Source: Aquabacterium sp. OR-4 (GTDB lineage Bacteria; Pseudomonadota; Gammaproteobacteria; Burkholderiales; Burkholderiaceae_C). Taken from it: 64,000 nt of DNA. A program made the position numbers and the translations under genes. How positions within the stretch are numbered: position 1 is the stretch's first letter; each line of letters begins with the position of its first letter. The notes under the pieces were generated by a model that saw nothing but the letters and a program-made list of their open reading frames with translations, did not search any database and was not told the origin of the DNA. The stretch lies in the NCBI RefSeq assembly GCF_025290835.2, contig NZ_JAOCQD020000001.1, positions 2,666,001 to 2,730,000 on the forward strand, in the 5' to 3' direction. Shown piece after piece: positions 7,547 to 17,544 of this stretch.

Positions 7547-9146
7547 GTCTGGCGCGCAGCGTCACCCATTCCACCGCCAGGTAGTTGTCGGCGCGGTGCA
7601 CCGCGTCCACCGGGCTGCGCATGGCCCACGGAATCACCTGGCGGTGCAGCGGCAGGGTGTGGAACTGCTCCTTCCATTCCAGCAGCGCGGCCTTGATCAG
7701 CTGCTCGCGCTTCTTCGGCTCGGCCTCCACGCTGCTTTGCGCGGCCAGTGCGTCGAAGCGCTCGTTGCGCACGTTGCTGAAGTTGTACAGGCCCACACCC
7801 TTGTCGCCGCGGTTGCGCATCAGCGGCGTGAGCGTGGTCTCGGCATCGGTGATCGCACCACCCCAGCCATACATGAACAGGCTCACGTCCATCTTCTCGA
7901 CCTTGGGAAAGTACAGCGCGCGCGGCATGGCGTTGACCTTCACCCTGACCTTCAGCTGCGCCCACATCGCCGCCACGGCCAGGCAGATCTCCTCGTCGTT
8001 GATATAGCGGTTGTTGGGGCAGTCGAGCGTGACCTCGAAGCCCTCGCCATAGCCCGCCTCGGCCATCAGGCGCCGCGCGGCGGCCAGGTCAAAAGGCGTG
8101 CGCGCCTCCAGCACCGGGTCGTGGAAGCTGGCGATGGCCGAGGGCGTCATGCTGCCGGTGGGCGCCGACAGGCCGTTCATCAGCTTGCTGCGCAGGGCCT
8201 CGGTGTCGATGGCCTGGTACAGCGCACGGCGCACGCGCAGGTCCTTGAACGGGTTGCGCTCGCCCGGCACGCGGGCGTGCAGCAGCTTGTCGCGGCCCTG
8301 GTCCATGGCCAGGAAGACGATGCGGTTCTCGGGCCCCTCCACCACCTTGATGCCGGACACGCCGCGCAGGCGGGCAACGTCGCGCGGCGCGGGGTCGTGC
8401 ACCAAGTCGAGCTCGCCCGACACCAGCGCGGCCAGGCGCGTGGCGTCGTTGGCCACCGGCGTGAACACCACCTCCTGCACATTGCCCTCGGCCACCGTGC
8501 CCCAGCCCCACCAGGCCGGGTTGCGGCGGTGCACGGTCTTGATGCCGGGCGCGCGGCTCACCAGCATGAACGGGCCGGTGCCATTGGCGTGCGTGGAGGC
8601 ATGCGTCTCCTCGCGGTTCTTGAAGTCGAGCGGTTTCAGGGTGCGATGCTGTTCGCACCAGGCGCGGCTCATGATGAACAAGGTGTCCAGGTGCTCCAGG
8701 AACACCGGGTTCACCGTCTTGAGGCGGAACTCCACCGTCAGCGCATCCAGCTTCACCGGCTCGCCCAGCGCGGCCACGTAGGTGCTGATCAGCGAGGTGG
8801 GCTCCCGGGCGCGCTGCACCGAGAACAGCACGTCGTCGGCGGTGAACGGCGTGCCGTCGTGAAACTTCACGTGGGGCCGCAGCTTGAAGCGCCACACCAG
8901 CGGCTGCGGCTGGCTCCAGGACAGCGCCAGCGCCGGCACGATGGCCAGATGGCGGTCGCGGCCCACCAGGCGCTCGTAGGTCTGCTGGTTGATGCTGTTG
9001 GTCAGCGCCTCGTTCTGGGCGTGCGGGTCCATGGTCAGCGAGTCGCCCTGGTTGGCCCAGCGCAGCGTCTGGGCCGGGGCCGCCGCCACGGCAGCCAGCA
9101 GGGCCAGCGGCAGCAGCAGCCGCCTGGCGATCACGCGAAACTTCAT
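7542..9146 (-). CDS. ABC transporter substrate-binding protein, peptide type (SBP_bac_5)
   Basis: A 534-residue periplasmic binding protein. The N-terminal signal peptide (two Arg, then LLLPLALLAAVAAAPAQ) should be cut at AAAPAQ/T. The mature part begins TLRWANQGDSLTMDPHAQNE and has the family motif VWRFKLRPHVKFHDGTPFTADDV, typical of DppA/OppA-like cluster C proteins. It would bind peptides or other small solutes and hand them to an ABC permease. No permease or ATPase genes are adjacent, so it is an orphan that probably works with a transporter encoded elsewhere. The exact ligand cannot be inferred. Confidence 0.9.
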   Translation of the reverse strand: MKFRVIARRLLLPLALLAAVAAAPAQTLRWANQGDSLTMDPHAQNEALTNSINQQTYERLVGRDRHLAIVPALALSWSQPQPLVWRFKLRPHVKFHDGTPFTADDVLFSVQRAREPTSLISTYVAALGEPVKLDALTVEFRLKTVNPVFLEHLDTLFIMSRAWCEQHRTLKPLDFKNREETHASTHANGTGPFMLVSRAPGIKTVHRRNPAWWGWGTVAEGNVQEVVFTPVANDATRLAALVSGELDLVHDPAPRDVARLRGVSGIKVVEGPENRIVFLAMDQGRDKLLHARVPGERNPFKDLRVRRALYQAIDTEALRSKLMNGLSAPTGSMTPSAIASFHDPVLEARTPFDLAAARRLMAEAGYGEGFEVTLDCPNNRYINDEEICLAVAAMWAQLKVRVKVNAMPRALYFPKVEKMDVSLFMYGWGGAITDAETTLTPLMRNRGDKGVGLYNFSNVRNERFDALAAQSSVEAEPKKREQLIKAALLEWKEQFHTLPLHRQVIPWAMRSPVDAVHRADNYLAVEWVTLRARP

Positions 9147-9219
9147 GCACCTTCTCCGTCAACATCCCGGTCGGACGGTCGGCAGTGTAGGCAAGGCGGC
9201 GGCCCGGCCAGGGGGGGGC

Positions 9220-9411
9220 TCAGGCCGGCGCGTAACCCTCTTCGGTGAGCGCGGCCACGAACTCGGCCGCCGCCTTGGCCGACTCGATCTGCACCCGGTG
9301 CGCCGGCAGGTCGATCTGCAGGCGCGCGTCGGCATCGATGCGCTGCACGGTCTCGGTGACGGTGCGCACGCAGTGGCCGCAGGTCATGGTGGGCAGGGTG
9401 AGGTCGATCAA
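9220..9411 (-). CDS. copZ: Small heavy-metal-associated copper chaperone (CopZ-like)
   Basis: A 63-residue single HMA domain (ferredoxin-like fold) with the metal site MTCGHC near residue 9 and the C-terminal LTEEGYAPA typical of CopZ/Atx1-like chaperones. CopZ proteins carry Cu(I) to the P-type exporter CopA. The copA gene is divergently transcribed only 66 bp away, which fits this role. The site GHC rather than the more frequent ASC or GGC occurs in proteobacterial chaperones. No clear CueR dyad was recognised in the 66-bp shared promoter region. Confidence 0.88.
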   Translation of the reverse strand: MIDLTLPTMTCGHCVRTVTETVQRIDADARLQIDLPAHRVQIESAKAAAEFVAALTEEGYAPA

Positions 9412-9477
9412 AGTGGGCTCCCGATGTGTGGTGGATGACGACGACGATCAGACTGTGCCACCAACGCAGGGTCTAGC

Positions 9478-11982
9478 ATGGCGCTCATGGAACCGAGTTG
9501 TACCCTCACCCTGCCGGTCGACGGCATGAGCTGTGCCAGCTGCGTGGCGCGTGTCGAAAAGGCGCTGCGCCGCGTGCCCGGTGTGCAGGCCGCCGAGGTC
9601 AATCTGGCCACCGAGCAGGTCAGCCTGACGCTCGACACCGCCAGCGCCGCCGGCACGGTGCTGGCCGCGCGGGCCGCAGTGGCCCAGGCTGGCTACAGCC
9701 TTCCCGACGAACAGCGTGTGCTGCGCGTGGACGGCATGAGCTGCGCCAGCTGCGTCGGCCGGGTCGAGAAGGCGCTGCTGCGCGTGCCCGGCGTGCTGGC
9801 GGCCAGCGTCAACCTGGCCACCGGCAGCGCCCAGGTTCAGCGGCTGGCCGGCGCCGCCGGCGATGCGGCGCTGCGCCAGGCCTTGCAGCGCGCCGGCTAC
9901 GAGGCCGTGCCGCTCGACGACGGCACGGCCGCCGCCGGCCCTGCGCGGCGTGGCGAGCTGCGCGGCTGGCAGGTGGCCGCCGCGGCACTGCTCAGCGCCC
10001 CGCTGGTATGGCCGATGCTGGGCGACCTGATCGGCGCCCACTGGATGCTGCCCGCGCTGTGGCAATGGCTGCTGGCCACGCCGGTGGTGTTCGGCTTCGG
10101 CGGGCGCTTTTTCGTGGCTGGCTGGAAGGCGCTGCGCAACGGCGCCGGCAACATGGACCTGCTGGTGGCCACCGGCACCGCGGCGGCCTACGGCCTGAGC
10201 CTGGCGCTGTGGTGGCGTGAGCCCGAGGGCATGCCGCACCTGTATTTCGAGAGCGCGGCGGTGGTCATCACGCTGGTGCTGTTTGGCAAGTGGCTGGAGG
10301 CACGGGCCAAGCAGCGCACCCTGGGCGCGCTGCAGGCCCTGCGCGCACTGCGGCCCGACACCGCCCTGCTGCGCGGCGCCGACGGCCAGTCGCGCAGCGT
10401 GCCGCTGGCCGAGGTGCAGCCGGGCGACACGGTGCTGGTGCGCCCCGGCGAACGCCTGCCCACCGACGGCCTGGTGCTCGAGGGCCGCAGCCATGTGGAC
10501 GAGTCGCTGCTCACCGGCGAAAGCCTGCCGGTGGCCAAGGCGCCGGGCGACCGCGTGACCGGCGGCGCCATCAACGGCGAGGGCCTGCTGGCGGTGCGCA
10601 CCACCGCGGTGGGCGGCGCCAGCATGCTGTCGCGCATCGTCGCGCTGGTTGAATCAGCCCAGGCCAGAAAGCCGCCGATCCAGCAGACGGTGGACCGCGT
10701 GGCCGCGGTCTTCGTGCCCGCGGTGGGCGCGCTGGCCCTGCTCACGCTGCTGGGCTGGGGCCTGCTGCGCGGCGACTGGGCGCAGGCACTGATCCACGCG
10801 GTGTCGGTGCTGGTCATCGCCTGCCCCTGCGCGCTGGGCCTGGCCACGCCGGCCACGCTGATGGTGGGCACCGGCCTGGCCGCGCGGCGCGGCATTCTTG
10901 TGCGCGACGCGCAGGCGCTGGAGCTGATGCGCCAGGTGGCGGTGGTGGCCTTCGACAAGACCGGCACGCTCACCGAAGGCAAACCGGTGCTGGCCGGCCT
11001 GCAGGCCGCCGCTGGCCTGGCGGGCGGCGAGGCGGCCGTGCTGACCCAGGCCGCGGCGCTGCAGGCCGGCAGCGAGCACCCCCTGGCGCGCGCCGTGCTG
11101 CAGGCCGCGGCCGCGGCCGCAGCACCGCCGCCGGTGGCGGCCATCGACAAGGGCACTGCCACTACGGCCACTACGGCCACCGCCACCGCCACCGCCATCG
11201 CCTGCGAGCTGCGCGCGGTGCCCGGCCGCGGCATCGAGGGCCAGCTGCATGGCCGGCCGCTGGCCCTGGGCAGCAGCGCCTGGATGCACGAGCTGGGCGT
11301 GGCCGATGCCGCGCTGGCCGCGCAGGCGGCGCGTTGGGCCGCCGAGGGCCGCAGCGTCTCGTGGCTGGCCGAGCGCGGCCCGGCACCGCGGGCGCTGGGC
11401 CTGCTGGCCTTTGGCGACGCACCCAAGCCCGGCGCCGCGGCCACCGTGGCGGCCTTGCACGCCGCCGGCCTGCGCGTGGTGCTGCTCAGCGGCGACAACC
11501 GCGGCGCCGCCGAGGCGCTGGCCCGCCAGCTCGGCATCACCGAGCTGCATGCCGAGGTGCTGCCGGCCGACAAGGCGCGCCTGGTGGCCGGCCTGCGCAG
11601 CGGCCTTGCGCCGCAGCAGCGCGTGGCCATGGTGGGCGATGGCGTGAACGACGCCCCGGCCCTGGCCGCCGCCGATGTGGGCCTGGCCATGACCCATGCC
11701 GATGGCGGCGGCACCGACGTGGCCATGCAGACCGCCGGCCTGACCCTGCTGCGCGGCGATCCGGCCCTGGTGCTCGAGGCGCTGGACCTGTCGCGCGCGA
11801 TCAGCCGGCGCATCCGCCAGAACCTGTTCTGGGCCTTCGGCTACAACGTGGTGGGCATTCCGCTGGCCGCACTGGGCCTGCTGAGCCCGATGGTGGCCGG
11901 CGCCGCGATGGCCCTGTCATCGGTCAGCGTGGTGGCCAATGCACTGCTGCTGTCCCGGCACAAGCCGCGCTCGATGCCGTAG
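9478..11982 (+). CDS. copA: Copper-exporting P1B-type ATPase CopA
   Basis: An 834-residue Cu(I)-translocating ATPase. It has two N-terminal HMA domains (GMSCASC sites at residues 19-22 and 89-92), an actuator domain with TGES (346-349), the transmembrane metal site CPC (449-451), the phosphorylation motif DKTGT (D493), the P1B marker HP (534-535) and GDGVNDAP (720-727). The enzyme exports Cu(I) from cytoplasm to periplasm at the cost of ATP. Residues of about 540-576, just after the HP motif, are expanded into an Ala/Thr-rich stretch encoded by ACTACGGCC and ACCGCC repeats. A second ATG at 9487 is an equally possible start. The stop is followed immediately by the 87-bp repeat array. Confidence 0.96.
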   Translation: MALMEPSCTLTLPVDGMSCASCVARVEKALRRVPGVQAAEVNLATEQVSLTLDTASAAGTVLAARAAVAQAGYSLPDEQRVLRVDGMSCASCVGRVEKALLRVPGVLAASVNLATGSAQVQRLAGAAGDAALRQALQRAGYEAVPLDDGTAAAGPARRGELRGWQVAAAALLSAPLVWPMLGDLIGAHWMLPALWQWLLATPVVFGFGGRFFVAGWKALRNGAGNMDLLVATGTAAAYGLSLALWWREPEGMPHLYFESAAVVITLVLFGKWLEARAKQRTLGALQALRALRPDTALLRGADGQSRSVPLAEVQPGDTVLVRPGERLPTDGLVLEGRSHVDESLLTGESLPVAKAPGDRVTGGAINGEGLLAVRTTAVGGASMLSRIVALVESAQARKPPIQQTVDRVAAVFVPAVGALALLTLLGWGLLRGDWAQALIHAVSVLVIACPCALGLATPATLMVGTGLAARRGILVRDAQALELMRQVAVVAFDKTGTLTEGKPVLAGLQAAAGLAGGEAAVLTQAAALQAGSEHPLARAVLQAAAAAAAPPPVAAIDKGTATTATTATATATAIACELRAVPGRGIEGQLHGRPLALGSSAWMHELGVADAALAAQAARWAAEGRSVSWLAERGPAPRALGLLAFGDAPKPGAAATVAALHAAGLRVVLLSGDNRGAAEALARQLGITELHAEVLPADKARLVAGLRSGLAPQQRVAMVGDGVNDAPALAAADVGLAMTHADGGGTDVAMQTAGLTLLRGDPALVLEALDLSRAISRRIRQNLFWAFGYNVVGIPLAALGLLSPMVAGAAMALSSVSVVANALLLSRHKPRSMP

Positions 11983-12202
11983 CCGCCCGGCGGGCGGCCT
12001 CACGTACCCGTGAGGCCGGGTGCCCCCACAGCGGGCCGAGCGCCGGGCCGCCCCAAGCCGGCCCGCAACCCGCCCGGCGGGTGGTCTCACGTACCCGTGA
12101 GGCCGGGTGCCCCCGCAGCGGGCCGAGCGCCGGGCCGCCCCAAGCCGGCCCGCAACCCGCCCGGCGGGTGGCCTCACGTACCCGTGAGGCCGGGTGCCCC
12201 CA
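11983..12202 (+). repeat. 87-bp tandem repeat array, 2.5 copies
   Basis: Units begin at 11983, 12070 and 12157 (period exactly 87 bp), with the last truncated at 12202. Each starts CCGCCCGGCGGG and carries the hairpin GGCCTCAC / GTGAGGCC (first copy 11996-12003 and 12010-12017, loop GTACCC), then a GC-rich tail. Copies are nearly identical. The array begins right after the copA stop and ends right at the HD-GYP stop (12203), so it forms the whole convergent junction. A copy in the other orientation lies at 1430-1530. Confidence 0.93.
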
Positions 12203-13552
12203 CTACTTGGTCTTGTTCAGCACATCGGCCCCGGCCCACATCGCATCCAGGTGCGGGAAGTTCCAGCGTCCGGTCGGCTCGCGGTCGATGATGCGGTCGG
12301 TGCCCGGGCGCGACAGGTCGAGCAGCGTTGGCGTGATCGGCATCTCGCGCCGGGTGTCGAAGAAGACCTTGACGAGGGGCGCGGTCAGCGAGTCGGGGTT
12401 CTGCTCCATCACCACCGCCAGCCGGCCCGACTCCAGCCGCACCAGCGCGCCGTTGGGGTAGATGCCCAGGCTGCGCACGAAGGCGCGGAACACGGCCGGG
12501 TCGAAATGGCCCTTCCACGAGGCCATGCGCGCCACCGACTCGGCCGGGTCCCAACCCGCCTTGTAGGGCCGGTTGGAGGTGATCGCGTCGTACACGTCGC
12601 ACACCGCGCCCATGCGCGCCAGCAGCGACAGCTGCTCGGGCGGCAGCTGGTGCGGGTAGCCGGCACCGTCCATGCGCTCATGGTGGTGCAGGCACACGTC
12701 CATGGCCTGCTCGCTGGCGCCGCGCGCCTCCTGCAGCATCTCGTAGCCGCGCTCGGGATGGGTGCGGATGACGGCGAACTCCGCGTCCGTCAAGCGGGCC
12801 GGCTTGTTCAGCACCTCCAGCGGCATGGCCGCCTTGCCCAGGTCGTGCAGCAGGCCGGCCAGGCCGGCGGCGCGGCAGGTGGCGTCGTCCTGGCCCAGCT
12901 GGCGGCCCAGCGCCACCATCAGCGCGCACACCGCCACCGAGTGCATGTAGGTGTAGTCGTCGGCGGTCTTCAGCCGCATCAGGCTGACCAGCGCGCCGGG
13001 GTTGCGCGCCACCGAGTCGGTGATTTCGTCAACCAGCGGGCCGCAGCCCTCGGCGTCGAGCGCGCGGCCCATGCGCGCCTCGCTGAACAGGCCGCTCATC
13101 ACCTCGCGCGAGCGCTGGTAGGTCTTGGCCGCCTGGGCCAGCTCGGCGGCCAGCTCCTGGCGCGCCGGCGGCGGCGCGGGCAGCGGTGGCGGCTCGGCGC
13201 CGCGGGCCAGCGGCTGCGGCGGCATCGGCAGGCGGATGTGGTCGGCCGCGGCAAAGGCCGCGCGCGGTGTGCGCGCGTTGGCGGCCGCCGATGGCGCGGT
13301 GGCCAGGCGCACGCCGTCAAGGCCGCCGGGTTCGGCCACGTCCAGGCCCAGCGCGGCGTCGATCCAGACCTCGCGCACGGCGCTGGCGCGCAGCTTCTTC
13401 AGATCCTCCTGGTCGCGCAGCACGAAGCGCACCTTCCAGAACGGATGATCGATCCAGTTGCCCTCCAGCGCGTGCAGGTGCATGCCCAGCCGCACCTGAC
13501 TGACCGGAATACGCTTCAGGGACTTGTTGGCCGTTGTCATCGCTACCGACAT
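12203..13552 (-). CDS. HD-GYP domain c-di-GMP phosphodiesterase with DUF3391 N-terminus
   Basis: A 449-residue protein. The N-terminal region ([31 protein letters not shown]) matches DUF3391, which often precedes HD-GYP. The HD-GYP domain has HD at residues 236-237 (LLHDLGK), [13 protein letters not shown] with GYP at 298-300, and [13 protein letters not shown]. All metal ligands seem present, so it should be an active c-di-GMP phosphodiesterase. A Pro/Ala-rich linker of about 60 residues separates the two parts. An alternative ATG at 13540 is possible. A terminator (13604-13635) separates it from the upstream cytochrome gene, suggesting its own promoter. Confidence 0.92.
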   Translation of the reverse strand: MSVAMTTANKSLKRIPVSQVRLGMHLHALEGNWIDHPFWKVRFVLRDQEDLKKLRASAVREVWIDAALGLDVAEPGGLDGVRLATAPSAAANARTPRAAFAAADHIRLPMPPQPLARGAEPPPLPAPPPARQELAAELAQAAKTYQRSREVMSGLFSEARMGRALDAEGCGPLVDEITDSVARNPGALVSLMRLKTADDYTYMHSVAVCALMVALGRQLGQDDATCRAAGLAGLLHDLGKAAMPLEVLNKPARLTDAEFAVIRTHPERGYEMLQEARGASEQAMDVCLHHHERMDGAGYPHQLPPEQLSLLARMGAVCDVYDAITSNRPYKAGWDPAESVARMASWKGHFDPAVFRAFVRSLGIYPNGALVRLESGRLAVVMEQNPDSLTAPLVKVFFDTRREMPITPTLLDLSRPGTDRIIDREPTGRWNFPHLDAMWAGADVLNKTK

Positions 13553-13603
13553 TTATCGGCCCGAGGCCCCCCTGCTTGAGCCGGCCTGTGCGACGCGACG
13601 AAA

Positions 13604-13635
13604 AAAAACCGCAGGCCCTGCGGGCTGCGGTTTTT
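13604..13635 (-). terminator. Rho-independent terminator after cytochrome c4 gene
   Basis: AAAAACCGCAG (13604-13614) pairs with CTGCGGTTTTT (13625-13635) around a short GC-rich loop. Read on the minus strand the stem ends in a run of eight T, the classic form. It lies 44 bp after the stop of the minus-strand cytochrome gene and before the HD-GYP start. On the plus strand only five T follow, so activity there would be weaker. Confidence 0.88.
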
Positions 13636-13678
13636 CGGGGTGCTGGCGGCGCAGAGGCCGCGGCGTGGATCGGGCGGG

Positions 13679-14383
13679 TCAGCGCAGGCGCGGCTGCGGC
13701 ACCACGTGCAGGTCGCCAGGCAGCGAGGCCAGGTAGCTGCCGATGGCCTTGAGCTCGGCGCTGGTGAAGGTGTGCTTCTTCTGGCCATTGGCCTCTTGCA
13801 CCACCTGGCCACGCATGGTGGCGTTGCCACGGCCCACGTTGGCATTGCCGTCGGTCTGGTAGGCGCGCAGCGTGGCGGCCAGGTAGTCGGCATGCTGGCC
13901 GGCCAGCTTGGGATACGACGGGTCGATCGGCTTGCTGAAGTTGGCGCCATGGCAGGCCACGCAGGCGGCCATGCGGTCTTTCAGGGCATCGGGCACGGGC
14001 CGGGCCAGCGCCTCGGGTGCCGGCGCGCCCACGCCCTTGGCCTGCTGCTCGTAGTAGGCGCCGAGGTCGGCCATGTCCTGCTCGGTGAGCGACGCCGCGA
14101 TGGCGCGCATCGTGGGGTGCTTGCGGTCGCCCTTCTGGTAGGCCTGCAGCGAGGCCACGATGTACTTGGCACCCTGGCCCGAGATCATCGGCACCTTGTA
14201 GACCTCGGGGAAGGTGGCCTGGTAGCCGATGATGCCGTGGCAGCCGATGCACATGGCGGCCTTGCCGACACCCTTGGCGGCATCGCCGCCCTGGGTGCCC
14301 TGCGCCTGTGCGGCAACGCCCATGGCGGCCAGAGCGATGCCCGTGGTGAGCAGGCGGATCATCGAATGGAGCGCTGTTTTCAT
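13679..14383 (-). CDS. Di-haem cytochrome c4-type protein
   Basis: A 234-residue exported cytochrome. A signal peptide ends at AAMGVAAQAQ, followed by two class I haem c domains with CIGCH (about residues 45-49) and CVACH (about 142-146). Axial Met candidates are PTMRAIA and ATMRGQV. Two related halves with this size are typical of cytochrome c4, a periplasmic electron carrier that feeds terminal oxidases such as cbb3. A good terminator follows. It is divergent from the moxR-type gene across a 192-bp region with back-to-back AT-rich motifs. Confidence 0.9.
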   Translation of the reverse strand: MKTALHSMIRLLTTGIALAAMGVAAQAQGTQGGDAAKGVGKAAMCIGCHGIIGYQATFPEVYKVPMISGQGAKYIVASLQAYQKGDRKHPTMRAIAASLTEQDMADLGAYYEQQAKGVGAPAPEALARPVPDALKDRMAACVACHGANFSKPIDPSYPKLAGQHADYLAATLRAYQTDGNANVGRGNATMRGQVVQEANGQKKHTFTSAELKAIGSYLASLPGDLHVVPQPRLR

Positions 14384-14473
14384 CGTCGTGGGCGGGCTGT
14401 CTCGTCGGGGAGGGGGCGGGCTACACCAGTGCGGCTGGCCGGCATTTGATGGCCGTCAACGGCTCTGCGGCGC

Positions 14474-14495
14474 ATTATATGGGGCCACATATACT
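14474..14495. promoter_or_regulatory. Candidate overlapping divergent -10 elements with TATATG/CATATA dyad
   Basis: In the 192-bp region between the cytochrome c4 and moxR-type starts, ATTATA (14474-14479) reads TATAAT on the minus strand and TATACT (14490-14495) lies on the plus strand. TATATG (14476-14481) and CATATA (14488-14493) form a 6-bp dyad. It is the only AT-rich island nearby, but no good -35 hexamers were found at 17 bp, so this is tentative. Confidence 0.35.
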
Positions 14496-14575
14496 GGGCT
14501 GTCGCCCTGGTAGCTGCATGATTCCCCCAGGTTGGCAAGCTTCGGTTTCCTCCCCACACAGCCCGCCCACCACCC

Positions 14576-15418
<843 letters not shown>

Positions 15419-15468
15419 GCCGCCTGTCGCCGCAGCGCCTGGCAGCACCACCGGATGGGCCCGCCGTG

Positions 15469-16065
15469 ATGAAACCTGTGATCTGCACCCCCGTCACGCT
15501 GCACGGCCCGCATGTGCGCCTGGTGCCGCTGGCAACCGAGCATGCCCCGGCGCTGTGCGAAGCCACGCGCGACGGCGAGCTGTGGAAGCTCTGGTACACC
15601 GCCATCCCCTCGCCCGAGGGCATGGCCGCCGAGATCGCCCGCCGGCTGGCACTGCAGGCCGCCGGCAGCATGCTGCCGTTCACGGTGTTCGACGCCGGCG
15701 GCCAGGCCGTGGGCATGAGCACCTTCATGAACGTGGACAACACGCACCAGCGCGTGGAGATCGGCTCGACCTGGTACGCCCATTCGGTGCAGCGCACCTT
15801 GCTCAACACCAATGCCAAGCGCCTGCTGCTGGCGCATGCCTTCGAGACGCTGGACTGCATTGCGGTGGAGTTCCGCACCCATCGCTTCAACCAGCAAAGC
15901 CGCCGCGCCATCGAGCGCCTGGGCGCGCAGCTGGACGGCATCTTGCGCAACCACCAGCGCGCTGCCAACGGCACGCTGCGCGACACGGTGGTGTACAGCA
16001 TCACCGCCGATGAGTGGCCGACGGTGCGCGCGCACCTCGACTTCCAGCTGCAGCGGCCGCGCTGA
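15469..16065 (+). CDS. GNAT-family N-acetyltransferase (RimJ/RimL type)
   Basis: A 198-residue GNAT protein of the RimJ/RimL-like subgroup: LHGPHVRLVPLATEHAPAL at the N-terminus, then VEIGSTWYAHSVQRTLLNTNAKRLLLAHAFE and VEFRTHRFNQQSRRAIERLG, the acetyl-CoA binding and late strand motifs. Members acetylate protein N-termini, amino acids or antibiotics; the substrate cannot be told here. GTG at 15466 directly precedes the ATG at 15469, and either could initiate. It follows the moxR-type gene by 50 bp on the same strand and converges with the GGDEF gene. Confidence 0.87.
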   Translation: MKPVICTPVTLHGPHVRLVPLATEHAPALCEATRDGELWKLWYTAIPSPEGMAAEIARRLALQAAGSMLPFTVFDAGGQAVGMSTFMNVDNTHQRVEIGSTWYAHSVQRTLLNTNAKRLLLAHAFETLDCIAVEFRTHRFNQQSRRAIERLGAQLDGILRNHQRAANGTLRDTVVYSITADEWPTVRAHLDFQLQRPR

Positions 16066-16102
16066 GGCGCATGCCGACGCGGCCTGAGCCCAGGGCGTCT
16101 GG

Positions 16103-17440
16103 CTAGACGGTGTCGGCAAAGTCGGGCCGGCGCGCGCGCGGGCCGGGCAAGGTGCCGGGTGGGGGATCGGCCGGCTTCGCCACTGGCATCTTCACAGGCA
16201 ACGGCACCGCTGGCGGCCGAACCGGTGCCGGCGATGACGGTGCCGCCTCCGCCGGCTGCGCAGCCAGGGTCGCCAGGCCATCCACCACCACGCGGTTGCG
16301 GCCGCCGTGCTTGGCCCGGTACAGCGCGGCGTCGGCACGCTCGATCAGCTGCGCCGGCGCCTCGTCGGCATCCTGCGCCAGGGCCACGCCGATCGACACC
16401 GTGATCTGCAGTGCCTGCTCGCGCCAGCGGGTGGACGACGCGGCCAGCTCGGCGCGCAGGCGTTCGGCCAGGCGCTCGGCGGCCGCGGCGTCGGTGCGCG
16501 GCAGCAGCACGGCAAACTCTTCGCCACCCAGGCGGCTCAGCACATCCAGCGCCCGTGACGAGCCGGTGAGCACCTGCGCCACATTGACCAGCACCGCATC
16601 ACCGGCCGGGTGGCCCCAGCGGTCGTTGACCTGCTTGAAATGGTCGATGTCGATCATCAGCACCGCATAGCCCTCGCCGTGGCGGCTGAGCCAGCGGTGC
16701 TGGGCGCGCAGCTGGCGCAGCCACTCCACGCGGTTGAGCAGGCCGGTCAGCGCGTCGCGCTGCGACAGCTCGCGCAGCTGGCCCACCAGGCGCATCACCA
16801 CCATCGCGGCCATCGAGCCGTGCAGCATCAGCATGGCCACCAGCAGCAGCAGGGCCACGGCCACATGCAGCGGGGCGTCCACATGGATCGGCCGCGCCGG
16901 TGCCACCACCATCGACACCAGGCGCAGCGCCGCCATCAGCAGCGTGAGACCCATCGGCGCCACCAGGGCCAGGGCGCGGCGGCGGTCGAACTCGGCGCAA
17001 AGCGCCTGGTAGCCCGCCACCGTGGCGCGCGCCAGCACCCACAGCAGCGCCAGCGTGGTGCCACCGGCCTGCAGGCGAACGCCGGCCGGCTGCTGCTGAT
17101 GCGGCATGGCCAGCAGCGCACACAGGCACAGCAGGGCCACCACCACCAGGGCCTCGCGGTCGGCCAGCGGCAGACCGAGAAACAGCCGCATGCCGCGCGC
17201 CAGCGCCAGCGCGGTGCCCAGCATCGCCAGGTTGCTGATCGGGATGCCCCAGGGCCCGGGCATGGCATCGCGCAGCAGCACCAGGGCCATGGTGGCCGCG
17301 CACAGCAGGCCCGAGACCAGCCAGTGCCAGGCCGGCCGGCGCGGCAGCTGCATGGCCCAGATGCCCATGCCCCAGGCGCAGGCCACGCCCAGCTGCAGCA
17401 ACAGCACGGTCAGCAGGAGCAGGGCGACGTTTCCCATCAT
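16103..17440 (-). CDS. Membrane-bound GGDEF diguanylate cyclase
   Basis: A 445-residue protein. The N-terminal half has seven or so hydrophobic segments in the pattern of GGDEF-linked 7TM sensor regions. The C-terminal GGDEF domain has the start RDALTGLLNR, the metal/substrate motif MIDIDHFKQVND and the active-site variant GGEEF (residues 305-309), which is catalytically competent in other proteins. An I-site RxxD was not obvious. A Pro/Ala-rich tail of about 60 residues follows. It should make c-di-GMP. The frame runs upstream to 17560 but would then overlap the divergent peptidase gene; ATG at 17440 begins the first membrane helix. Confidence 0.9.
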   Translation of the reverse strand: MMGNVALLLLTVLLLQLGVACAWGMGIWAMQLPRRPAWHWLVSGLLCAATMALVLLRDAMPGPWGIPISNLAMLGTALALARGMRLFLGLPLADREALVVVALLCLCALLAMPHQQQPAGVRLQAGGTTLALLWVLARATVAGYQALCAEFDRRRALALVAPMGLTLLMAALRLVSMVVAPARPIHVDAPLHVAVALLLLVAMLMLHGSMAAMVVMRLVGQLRELSQRDALTGLLNRVEWLRQLRAQHRWLSRHGEGYAVLMIDIDHFKQVNDRWGHPAGDAVLVNVAQVLTGSSRALDVLSRLGGEEFAVLLPRTDAAAAERLAERLRAELAASSTRWREQALQITVSIGVALAQDADEAPAQLIERADAALYRAKHGGRNRVVVDGLATLAAQPAEAAPSSPAPVRPPAVPLPVKMPVAKPADPPPGTLPGPRARRPDFADTV

Positions 17441-17544
17441 CGCCCGCGATATCGGCGCGCCGGCTGCCAACTTGAGCACAGCCCAGGCCCCCGGGCCGGG
17501 CCCCGGCTGTGGGTCACAATCCATCGCATCCACCTGGAGAGTCC

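Noticed and set aside
9412..9477. CueR-type operator between copZ and copA
   Set aside because: I looked for the CCTTCC...GGAAGG-like dyad with a long spacer and did not find it. Control by another regulator is possible.
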